The notes under the pieces were generated by a model. It saw only the letters and a program-made list of their open reading frames with translations, made no database searches and was not told the origin of the DNA. 64,000 nt of DNA from Euleptes europaea (Eukaryota > Chordata > Lepidosauria > Squamata > Sphaerodactylidae), in contig NC_079324.1 of NCBI RefSeq assembly GCF_029931775.1, positions 63,495,268-63,559,267 of the forward strand. The letters are read 5' to 3'. Below, in pieces: positions 20,601-32,600 of this stretch; the first letter of the stretch is position 1, and every line of letters starts with the position of its first letter. A program made the position numbers and the translations under genes.

Positions 20601-23600
20601 ACAAAACTGTTTTCTGTTCGACTGGCTGCACCGTCTTCCCCACAGTGAGTGAAGGGCTTCTGAGAAACAGGTGCCAAAGGTAGCTTGGGACCATGTGGGG
20701 CAAAGGGCCGCTTCTCTTCTGATATCACAGCCCTGTGGAGGCAGGCCAGCGCTGTGTTCTCAATGTGCCGCTGCTGAGTCTTTGCATTCGGTGACCGATC
20801 CGTAATTAAACAGCTTTACAGTTGCAGGTAGCAGTGAACAGGTCTCTCTCTTCTGTCTGTCTGCAAATTGGAGTGATTTTCACTCGATGCTCCCAAATCA
20901 GGAACAATCCATGTCTTCATTAAATCTGTAAAAGTGAGGGCAAATTAACACTTGGGTCTAGAAATGTGGGATGCAGTAGGTTGTCTGTTGCCTTCGAGGC
21001 CCCTTCGACAGTTCTCCAAAGGCAATTGGCTTGTCTGGTAGCGAAACAGCACGGTCCTCTGGTCTTCTCCATCAAGGCATTCCTTTATCTTCTGGTTGCT
21101 CATGTGGATACTTCTGCATCATCCACTCAAATAAGTCAGAGCTGCACTCCTGTTTCCCTCATATAAAAGGTAACTGGGATGCATCTTTCTTTGCTTCTAC
21201 GGAAGTGCCGTGGGCCTGTCGATCACATCAGATGGAAAGGATGAGTTGGGTGCATCTTTTAGAAAGAAAAATGTATTGGGGGGGGGGCTTCTTGCAGTAG
21301 GACAACTTCTCTTCCTCCTCCTCCTTCTTTCTTTTCCTGTTAACACTTGGAAGCCAGTCCCCTGGTTGAGTGAGGGCCGGTTTTCCTTCTTAAGCCACGT
21401 GGTGCTGCTAGAGAGTTTGCTTCTCCCTGGCCATTCGCCCAGGGGAAGGGGAAGCCACAGGGCCAGGGAGGGGGAGCGGCAAAGAAATGGAGAAGGGAGT
21501 TTCAGAGTCGCTGCCGGGCTCTTCTGGGAGGCGCAGAGTGAACCTCCTTTATGGAAAGGGAGAGGATGATGGAGTGGAGCTCAACTGGTTCCAGTGCCTC
21601 CGGGGGTCAGTACCAGCAAGCGGAGCAGATGGGGAAAAGCGGTTTGTCTTGAACAGAGCAGAGATTCCCGCTTGGCACATCTGGCAGATGTTTCTTTGCG
21701 TGGCAGAGCATCAACAACAGGACTCAGCTTCAGGGGGAGGAAGAGGAGCTTCTGTTTGTGTGTGTTGTGCAGGGCGGGGGGTCCTAACTTTGAGTGTGTG
21801 TGTGTGCTTAGGTGGGCACTCCCAGCTCGTCTGCAAAAGCTGGATGGGCAGGGGCAAAAAGCAGCCAGGATCGTGGGCTCTCTTCTGTTCTGTTCTCTCC
21901 CTCCCACCCACCCCCTTTTCTGACAGAAAGTGTCTGGAAGACAGAAAAATGGGAGAGCTTTTCAGTGTGTCTTTTCCAGAAGTGCAAAAGTCAGGATGGG
22001 GTTGCCTTGCTGTGCTCCTGGCCCTTTGTGAGCCCCCCACCCCCCCGCATTTCTGCTTTGGCCTTCTTCAGATTTGTTGCAAGCAGAGTGTTGTGAATCT
22101 CAGTGTTGTGGGTTTGGATGGGGCGGTGGTTGTCCCTGCCCGTTTAAGCCACAGTTCCTGGGAAATGCTCACAGACGGTGTCGCCTGTCTTCAAAACAAA
22201 GTCCACGTTGCTCGTGACATCACTTCCCCCCTTTATGTAACCCTTACCTGATTTGTATTACTACCTCTCCCTACCCCTCACGCTTTTTCCTTTCTTCTTT
22301 AAACCCGAGGAGTTCAGTCTGGAGGTTAATTTAGCAACAAAGTTTGGGTTCACGTGTGCAATAACCCTGTGAAGTTAGATGCTAGTATTTTGTAGTGCTT
22401 CTTTTCCTAAATATTTCATTTACTAATTTTATTTGTTAAAAATACTTATAATGTGGCCAAAGCGTTGTTTGCTTGGGCAGAGTTTTGATTCTTGTGTACT
22501 TTGCATATTTTCTTGGGCACTTGGAAAGGAGGTTTAAATACATTTGCTTCCCAGTTCAATTCTGTTAAGAGCATAGTCTCAAGATTGTTTCCACATGAAG
22601 GTTTTGCATCCAGGGTTTATTATTATTTTCTGTTTGGGGGAGCCACACGAAGCCCCTGAATTGTCCGTTTTCTGGGTTTAGCTTGTTTTGCTCTGTTCTT
22701 TCCCAAACTTTGCTTGACATGGGTGGTCGTGTGGTCTTTCCCAAACCTTCTTTGCTGTGATGTTTTGGGGGAAATCACAGCAAAGCCAAGGTGGCACCCA
22801 TGTGGATGGGCATGTCCGGATCTTACCTGCCCTGCCCACTCTGGCACTGTTTTCTGTGCCCCAGCTTGCCCCAGAGGCTGGGAACATCACATCTGTGCCA
22901 CACCTTTCTTGCAGAGCTGTTGTCTACGTGCCATCAGTTGGTCTCCAGCACTGTTTAACAATAAAGCAACTGCATGTTGTGTGTACAGCAAATGGTCTTT
23001 GTCAGCATGGCAGAGGTCTTGCTGTTTGTGTAGCCCTTGTGAAGGCCACTCCTTCAACACTGAACAAAAATTTTATATTTTCCATGTCCCTGTCTTGAAT
23101 GGAAAAGGGGACATGTCCCCCTCCCCCGAGAGACAGTAAGATGTTACGTCTTTTGAGGCTGGAAAAATGGGCGAGCTTTCTCATATTGGCCTTTTTTGTT
23201 TGTTTTTGGGAAACAAGGTAGAGAGACCAAATTCCATGCGATGTTTCTTGAATATTCTTGCAGGCTCAGGCTTGGAGTTGCCTTGATAACTGAGCTCCTT
23301 TGCCTGTAGAATGTATTGCCTTGGGAGACTGTATAAGGTGGGAGTTTGGTGGCTCGCAAAAATTGCGTTGATGAGTCAGACTAGAAGACCATCAGGTCAA
23401 GCGTTTTGTTTCTGGGAGTGGCTGGCCAGGTGCTTCTGGGCAGCCTGTGAGTGGTACAGGCAATAGCCTTCCTCTGCCATCTATCCCCACCACCAGTTAT
23501 TGAGGTAGACTGCCTCACTGCATGGAGTCCCCATTGAACTTGACCTAGCCTTCCTGAAGCTTTCTAATCCATTTTTAGAGCCAGGTATAGGTCAGTGCTG

Positions 23601-26600
23601 CGATTTGTAGTAATGAATTCCATACATTAACTGCGTCCTGTGTGCATTTTCTTTTGTGGGTCTGTCCTGAATCTATTGCCAGATGGTTTCAGTGGGTGAA
23701 TACAGAGAGATGAAAGGTTGTTTGGAATTGGAGCTGGCTGGTCTCAAACCAGCAACTTTGGAGCTGGCAACAAGTTCCCTTGGCAGTGCATCATATTAGA
23801 ACAAAGGTCTCTTGAAGGACCTTAGGTTCCTTCTTTGGCAGCCTTCTTAGGTGCCTCCTGTGGAAGCCTTGAGGCCAAGTCCTCAAAAGTGGCTAGGATA
23901 CAAGCAGTTTTGTTAGCCAGCCTATCCATGTTAAACTACGTTAGCCAACTTGGAAGGCTTTAAGAGGGGAGTGGACATGTTCACGGAGGATGGAGCTATC
24001 CATGGCTACTAGTCAAAATGGATACTAGTCATGATGCATACATGTTCTCTCCAGGATCAGAGGAGCACGCCTGTTATATGAGGTGCTGTGGAGTACAGGC
24101 AGGATGGTGCTGCTGCAGTCGTCTTGTTTGTGGGCTTCCTGGAGGCACCTGGTTGGCCACTGTGTGAACAGACTCCTGGACTTGATGGGCCTTGGTCTGA
24201 TCCAGCAGGGCTTTTATGTTCTTATTTCTGGCACATTGACACTCAGAGAAAGGAGAACAGCCTCTTTTCCCATTTAAGACTCTTGATTGCAGCCTGGTTG
24301 CCTGAAGGTTTATCCTGACTCTCCAGCGGTGACCAGGCAAGGGGCAGCTTGTTCCGTTGTACTTGTCTCTTTGTGGCCCATCTTTCCAGTTTGGCTCCTC
24401 CTGTCTCCAGAGATCACCCTCCAGTTCTTGTCTAAGCGACAGGCTAAACCCAGAATCATATTTTCATCCCTTTCTAGACCCAGCATGTCAGGGATGCACC
24501 TCGTTAAGAAGGGCCGTGAACAGAAGAAGCTGGATCTCCACAGGGACTTCACGGTGGCCTCGCCTGCCGAATTTGTGACTCGCTTTGGAGGGAACCGTGT
24601 TATCGAAAAGGTACTTCTCCCAGAGAAGGAGGGTGCATCGGTCAGTTATCTGTGTGCTGTAGAGAAAATCTCCCTTTTTGTATGAGGCCTAGACTTTAAC
24701 AACAAACATTTTGATCCTTAATATGTGATCTTGAAACAAAATGCTGCAAGATATTTTGACTCTTGTTCTGTTACGTTTAGTACTGTCTTTTGTGACTGGC
24801 TGGCTGGCTGGGTCTCAGGCAGAGATGATTTCCAGCACTGTTACCTGAGATCCTCGTAGAGGTTGCACCTAGGATCTACTGCATCCTCTGCCACAGTACT
24901 GTGACTCCCTTTGAGAAATCTCGTTCATCCCTTCTGAATGCTTCCTAATCTCTCTTGTGCCTGGAGTGTAGACAGCACCAATCACCCCTCCAAAAATACA
25001 AACCTTTCTGGAAGCAAACGTATTATTTTAAAAAAAATAATTCTTTTCCTGTTCTTGTTTTCCAGGTCCTGATCGCAAACAACGGCATTGCCGCTGTGAA
25101 ATGCATGCGCTCTATCCGCAGGTGGGCTTATGAAATGTTCCGAAATGAGCGAGCAATTAGGTTTGTGGTCATGGTTACACCTGAAGACCTTAAAGCAAAC
25201 GCTGGTAAGTGATGAGAGAATGGCCTGGCGTATGCATGCACGTTCAGCCAGTATCGGTGATTCTCTCTCTCTTTAACCTTCAGAGTACATCAAAATGGCT
25301 GATCAGTATGTCCCCGTTCCCGGCGGACCCAACAATAACAATTATGCCAATGTAGAGTTGATTGTGGATATTTCGAAACGAATTCCAGTGCAGGTAAGCA
25401 GAAAGCTATATCTTGCCTATTCTTCTGCACAGGGGTAGACAGGGAAGAATAAAAGGGTCCTGTCCCACAAGGAGAGAGGGAGACTTGTAAGTTGTGAGGC
25501 TAGATGTGGGCTACCAGCTCACAGCAGCGGCAGATCATGCATGCCCTGCGTGGCCCTGGAATGGCACTATCGGGGGGTTGGGGGGGCAGCACCCTCGGTC
25601 ATCCACCCACTGGTGCTTTTCCTGTTGGCCTTAATCACCACTTTGCCCCTTCTGCAAGATATTGGAGAATTTGGCAAACAGTCTTGGCTTGTTGGCTTAT
25701 AAGTTAGGTTGAGCGTGTGAATTCAGGGAACCCTTTCTGTCTCCATTTGTAGCACCTTAGTGAGCTGCAGAGGATTTGGAGGGGATGTTCTAGTGTGAAT
25801 GTTCAGTTTATAAGCGGGGCTACCTAGGCCTCTTGAACTTCCCTGTCCCGCTCACACTCCCCTTTGGCTGAGCCTCGCTGGGGAAGATCCCTAGTGGGTG
25901 AACAAGCTGCCTTTCATCTGTTTTGACTGGTCTTGTAGAACACCGGCTAAGTTTCTGGGAGACCCCCAGTGTCCCTAGGAAGACAAATCACGGTAGTAAA
26001 TGGTGATGGATTCACTGATGTCTGTAAGGTAGACCCTGAAACTATAAAATATCTATTTTGGGTCTGCATAAGTCGCTTTAACTTCTGGCGACCTTAAATT
26101 TTTATTGCAGGCTGTCTGGGCTGGCTGGGGGCATTCTTCTGAAAACCCCAAACTGCCGGAATTGCTGCACAAACATGGGATAGCTTTCCTAGGTAGGTGT
26201 GTGTGGCTGTATGCATTTGTGTGTGTGTATTGTCACATATATAGATGTGAAGTACGAAGTCAAGAGACTGTCCTGGTATGCAGTATGGGGGTAGGGTGAA
26301 AGTTCCTTAGAAAGTAGGGTGAAACTTTAATTAGGGTTTCCAGCCTCCATGTAGTGGCTGGAGATCTCCTGGAATTACTACTGGTCTCCAGGCTACAGAG
26401 ATCAGTTCCCCTGGAAGAAAATGGTTGCTTTGGAAGGTGGACTCTATGGCATTATGCCCCATAAAGGCCCCTCCCCTCCCCAAATCCTACTCTCCCCAGG
26501 CTCTACTTCCAAAATCTCCAGAGATTTCCCAATCCAAGTTGACAACCCTACTTATAGTCCTACAATGAATTGTGTGCAGACCTATTTGTTGAGCCTGAAG

Positions 26601-29600
26601 TCTGGCACAGAGGTGTGGTATGCCAGTCCACTTTATTGTGGCTTTGTCTTACATAGAATCGTTGTCTTACATAGAATCATAGAGTTGCAAGGGACCACCA
26701 GGGTCATCTAGTCCAACACCCTGCACAATGCAGGAAATTCACAACTACCTCCCCCCCCCCCCACACTCCTAGTGACCCCTACTCTATGCCCAGAAGATTG
26801 CAACAAAAACCTTCCAGGATCCCTGGCCAATCTGGCCTGGAGGAGAATTGCTTCCTGACCCCAAAGTGGCCATCAGCATTTCCCTGGGAATGTAAGAAAG
26901 GGCCACGAGAGCCAAACACTGATGCAAACCTTCCTGCCCTCCCTCTCATGATCTGCCTATGTTCACAGAATGTTCAGGTACCACTCCCCTCTTTATATAT
27001 TGGTAGTAAGTTCACAGAATCAGCATTGCTGTCAGATGGCCATCTCGCCTCTGCTTAAAAACCTCCAAAGGCGAGTCCACCACTTCCCAAGGAAGCCTGT
27101 TCCACTGAGGAACTGCTCTAACTTTCAGAAAGTTCTTCCTAATGTTTAGTCAAAAACTCTTTTGATTTAATTTCAACCCATTGGTTCTGGTCCAACAGAA
27201 TTTCCTACCTGCTCTTTTATGTGCTTCAAGCCCTCTCCATGAAGGGGCCACCAATTCTGGTCCAAACAACGTTCCTTTCTGCAGGGCTGGTAGAGGCAGG
27301 TTTGCTGGAAGGTTGTGCAAATTCTACTTATGGGCTTTTCTGTTTGCCAGGGCCGCCGAGTGAGGCTATGTGGGCTCTTGGAGACAAGGTGGCTTCTACC
27401 ATTGTGGCCCAAACGGTCCACATCCCTACTTTGCCGTGGAGTGGAAGCGGTAAGAGAATGTTTCACTGTGTCACTTTGCCCTGTTGAAGCAGGGTCTCTT
27501 TTACATAGCACAATATGTGCTAAGTTTCCTTGTGCCTCTTCTCCTTTGCTGCATCCTGGCTTCCACTGACTGCGTCTCTCTGCGTTGTCTCATACAATGT
27601 TATGTTGCCATGTTCATCAGCTTCATTGTTCACCAATACGAACTTTTCTAGATTTGGTGGCTAACTGGACTGAGGAGGAGAATGAGCTGCGAAGAACCAT
27701 CACGGTTCCCCTGGAGACGTACTGGCGGGGCTGCGTGAGGGACATGGATGAAGGCTTGGAGGTGATGGAGGGGGGCTACCTGAGCCCCAGATATGATTTG
27801 TCTGATTCTTGAGGGTAGGAAATCTAGTATAGGACCCAGTTATTCTTTGACCATGTTTTAAGCATATAGTTAGTGTGACTTTATTTTGTGCTTTACAATA
27901 TGATTAGAAGAAGCAAAACCATTCCTGACATCAGTATCTTACCCCATAACTGAGGCAAGTGCATATGGCACATGATAGATGCATTTTAGTAGTGCATAGA
28001 AATGTCACAGGTTATAATACTTGTATTTCATGGCTTTTGGGTTCCACTGTTTACCATATGTTCTGTGTGTGTGTGTGTGTGGCGCATGCATGCATACATG
28101 CTCATAAAGATATAATCTGCCATTTGAGAATACTCAGATGGGCTCTAGTACACAGAAGTAAATCTGTTCAGTTTTAGTTCTAACCCCAAACTTACACGTT
28201 GTTTTATATCTCGTTTAAAGGAGTGTTGCTACCTAAGAATTTAATCTTTACAGTTAAAATTTTTTTTCTTTGACCATACACAGAATGCCTACTTTGCCCT
28301 GGCACTTTATTTGCAGGGGTGAAAAAAGGCACGTAGTGCTTTCTTAATTCTGAGCTCTGCGCACTTTTTAACCAGCTAATAAGATTTATAGTGATTCAGT
28401 TCCATCTCCTTCCACTGTTCAGTAATATTCACCAGGTTTTCAGTTGGATGTTGGGATCAGCTGCCCTCTGAGAGCCAGCGTGGTGTGGTGGTTAAGAGTG
28501 GTGGACTCTGATCTGGAGAACTGGGTTTGATTCCCCACTCTTCCATATGAAGCCTGCTGGGTGACTTTGGGCCAGTCACAGTTCCCCTCAGCACTCTCTC
28601 AGCCTCACCTACCTCACAAGGTGTCTTTTTGTGAGGGGGGGGAAGGCAATAATAAACCATTTTGAGACTCCTTACAGTAGAGAAAAAGTGGGGTATAAAA
28701 ACCAACTCTTCTTCTCTCCTGACTGAGACCAGCATTCTTGGGGTGAGGGAATTGGCTGCCGCAGAAGGCCAAAGGAAATCTAGACTGCTGATTACAGTGA
28801 AATGGAGAGGAATAAAAGCCTGGTCTGTGGAGCGGGTTGGGCCCCCTGTTTCTGTCACTTTCTTCCTTCAAAGCTGGGGTTAGCACACAACCTGCATTTG
28901 TTTCTCTGCTATTTTACCGTTCCCCCCCTTTTCTCCTCAGGCTTCTGAGAGAATTGGCTACCCTGTGATGATCAAGGCCTCGGAGGGTGGCGGCGGCAAA
29001 GGGATTCGGATAGCAGACGGGGCAGAGGAGTTTCCTGGTCGCTTCAGACAAGTAAAAAACGAAAAAAAGGGACACTGTGATGGTTTTCTTTTGCGTTGCT
29101 GATTTTCCCTCTATTTTTCACATGTTTTCTTGGTATAGATGGTGGTACTGTAGAGGACCTTCATCTCTGTCTGCGCCCACCCACCAATGAAATCCTCAAA
29201 AATACTTTGGCAGATGTAGCCCCACGGTTGTTTGGGGCCCTTTGCTGCCTTGTCAGCACTGAGGGGCTGGTGAAGAAAGCTTTTCTGCTGCCTAGAAGTA
29301 TGTAACCCTTAGGTTCTGTTTGACAAATGAAAGTGTTTCCGTTCATAGGAATCATATTGCCCTTCACGGAGGCTGTGTGTGTTGATTTACACAAACCACA
29401 CAATGTAGAATCTTGTAAAGCTTTGTCTGAGCTGAGATTAACTCAGAAAATGATGTCGACGTTCATATTACATTCCCTTACATGAGTCAAAAATTTTTTT
29501 TTTCCTGTGAGGAGTTTTAGACACCCCCCCCCCCGGAGTACACTAAGCCCAGATTTAAAATTACAGGTGTGTTGATGTATTCAGAACAAACAGCAACCAG

Positions 29601-32600
29601 GTTGTTTTCCTGTGGTGAGGAATTTGACCTTGAAAGAGATATAAATCATGAACAGAAATGAATATGCAAATCTTGGCCTTGTTTATTCCTGAAGGCAGTG
29701 TTATGCTATTTCTGAAAGCCCAGGTAAACATTGCAGCAGCCATGGGTCTGACCCGTGGCTACCAGCATCATTTCAGAGAAAAATCTGGCCATTTAAAGAA
29801 AGCTGCACGGGCCTGAAACTGTTTTGGCACTTGAAAAGGCATGGGGGGGGGCACAAGATTGCCTAGCCCCGTGTTGGCGAACCTATGGCACGGGTGCCAC
29901 TTCCGGCACTCGTAGCCCTCTCTGCCGGCACGCGTGGTTCCTCCAAGCCGCTGGCCTTTCCGGCTCTGCCCTGCCCCGAATGGGGGAGGCTGTAGCCCAG
30001 GGGTGGGGAACCTCCGACATCATTGGCGGTGGCCCCCGGACTCTCCCACAGAAGCTGCCGCCATTGCCGCCACTGGAGCGTGCGTGGCTGGCCAGGTGGG
30101 TGGGAGAGCGGGGAACAGAAGCAGAGCGCCCACACTCGGCATGGCCGGCGGCTTCTCCGGCGCCCTCTGGGCCTGTGCGGGTGGAGGAGCATGGCTGGCC
30201 GGTGGGTGCGAAGGAGGCGTCCTCTGCCCTACCCTGCTCGCCTCTCACTAGCCTGCCGCCGCCGCCACGCCCCACCGAGTGGCAAATCCAAGGCAAAACC
30301 TCCCATGCATAAATGGCCTCTTTCTTTTTCTGTCTCCCTCTGTCCTTTTCTTTCCCTACTTTTCTTTCTCTCCCTTGCTCCATTTCCTTCTCCCTTTCTC
30401 TCTCTTTTTCTTTCTTTCTCTCCCTCCCTCCCTTCCCTTTCCTTCTCCCTTCCCTTCTTTCCTTCCTTCCTTCTTTCCCTCCAGCGGCTTCTCCGGCGCC
30501 CTCTGGGTCTGTGCGGGCGGAGGGGGGTGCAGTCCTATTCCACCTTTGAAGTGCCCACAAGCCATCCTCCAAACACCTTTCCATTTGTCTTGATATGTAG
30601 AGAGAAAACACTAAGGAACTAGTTGCCAATCTCCAGGTACTAGCTGGAGATCTCCTCCTATTACAAGTGATCTCCAACCAATAGAGATCAGTTCCCCTGG
30701 AAAAAATTGCCACTTTGGCAATTGGACTCTATGGCACTGAAGTCCTTCCCCAAACCCCGCCCTCCTCAGGCGCAAAAACCTCCCACTCATGGCAAAGAGG
30801 AACTTGGCAACCCTAGCCTCTCCCTCTGGGCCCCCTCTGGGGGTGGTATTCAGGTTAAATTGCCGCATTGGCACTCGGCGATAAATAAGTGGGTTTTTGG
30901 TTGCAGTTTGGGCACTCGGTCTCTAAAAGGTTCGCCATCACTGGCCTAGCCCCTCTGCACTGAAGGACCTTGCAACATTATTAAATGGCCATTTTTTTCT
31001 CTAGAGTGCTGTTGGCGGCCACAGTTCATACCCATGGCCTTTATAATGTCTACTTTGCCCAGAGGTCTATTTCCACAGTGCCATGTTCACTGAAGAACCT
31101 CTCCCTTCCAGGAACCCCCTGGAAATTCACAATTTTTTTTGGGAGATCTCCCGGGGCGTGCATGCAGCTTGTCCAGCGGGGACTGGCCAGGACATTGGCT
31201 CTCAAAAATGCTCCATGTGAAATCAGTGCACAATTTAAGGCCAAAGTATACTTTTTTAAAAAGGGCAGGTCACTGTTTTTATGACCCAAAATGGTCCCGG
31301 GCGGGGGGGCGGCATAATTTGACAATGAGGGGAGGGAAGCTGAAGTGGTTCCTGTCCAAATGGAGTCCCTGGAGTTGTGGATCTTGGGGGCTAGGATAGT
31401 TTTCAGCACAGATGTTACAGGAGAAATAAAATAGGACATCTCTGACCTCCCCCCCGCCCGGCAAGAACAAGGAACTGTCATTTAAACAAAGCAGAAGCTT
31501 TTCTGGAGCTCCCAATTGGGTTGGAATGAGGAGGCAGGAAGGGAGCGATCAGCCCCCGTGTGGCTCAGCAAGGGTTACCTGCTTACAGATGCTCAACCCG
31601 GCCAGTCTGGGCCAGCACAAGCTGAGAAACTGAAATGGCTCCAGGCAAATGGCAAACCAAACTGAGCAGTTCCTACAAGCCAGCACTGCAGGGGTGGCAA
31701 AGCTCAGGTGCATACCATGGTGCATTGCCTTCTCCTGCTGCTAGCGAGCTGATATGGATGGTTGTTGCTGCTGCTGTGTCCCAGGGGCAATGACCTCCTT
31801 GGAACTTTGCCTGTAAGTTAAATGGCCTGTGTTTCCCCCACGCCATCCTGGTCTCAGCTGACGAGGGGAAGAAGACGCTACTTAAGTATCTTGCTTGGCA
31901 CAAGTACACTTGTTCAGGTCTCCCATGCCCGTGGTGGGGAGGCCATTTTGAGAAATGGCACACTACATTAGCTGATGGGCAAACTATTTAAGGGAAATTT
32001 GTCCATTGTGGCTGACTGCCTGATTGTGGACCCCTGATAAGCTGCCTAGGACCACCACCATCATTCCCCAGATACAATTTCCAAGCCAGACCCTTTGGGT
32101 AATCGTGTTGTGTTCTCTTTTTTTCTCACGTCCCCTTTCCTGTACTGAGAAGGCAGCATGGCGTGTTGGTTAGAGTGTGGGACTTCGAGTTGGGAGACCT
32201 GAGTTCAAATTTCCCATTCAGGCATGAAGCTACTTGGGCCAGACACACTCTCAGCCTCTCAGGGTGGTTGTGGAGATTAAATTGGATGACCCCCCTGTGT
32301 ACGCTTGGGGGAAGGGCAGGATATAAATCTGAATATTTTTTTTACATACCCACGCCTTTATTGGCATATAAAAGAAGAAAGTACTTTAGAATAAATACAA
32401 GCACAATAAATAAAATAAAATTAAACATTCTCAAATCAGCCATTAAGGAATGCTACATACCATTCACAATGTTTTATTGCTGATTGTAAAAACCTTGCAA
32501 CTGAGTAAATCATTTTTAGATTTTGTGTGGTCATAAGGTAGGATGGCCTAATTTCATCAGAAAGCCATTCCCTGTTTACAAACAGCGGGTCAATGAATTG

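Larger units (their letters stand above)
29869..30943. mobile_element. hAT-type non-autonomous transposon with perfect 8-bp duplication
   Basis: Terminal inverted repeats CCGTGTTGGCGAACCT and AGGTTCGCCATCACTG match at 14 of 16 positions. The flanks carry an exact 8-bp duplication GCCTAGCC (29861-29868 and 30944-30951), the hAT signature. The 1075-bp body holds GC-rich DNA, one arm of the fold-back MITE also seen at 11892, a pyrimidine microsatellite and a nested GGGTTGCCA element. No transposase seen. In ACACB intron 8. Confidence 0.85.

Noticed and set aside
21487-22251. 254-codon open frame in ACACB intron 1
   Set aside because: Composition is driven by local GC and low complexity, no family resemblance, no promoter or splice context; overlapping frames are equally long.
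24287-24477. Alternative ACACB start upstream of exon 2, in frame with RPSMSG
   Set aside because: The apparent start at 24287 is TTG. No in-frame ATG lies in this stretch, and a good acceptor (TTTCTAG) precedes exon 2.
30023-30713. Lys/Glu/Arg-rich protein on minus strand
   Set aside because: It is the translation of the pyrimidine microsatellite inside the hAT-type element.
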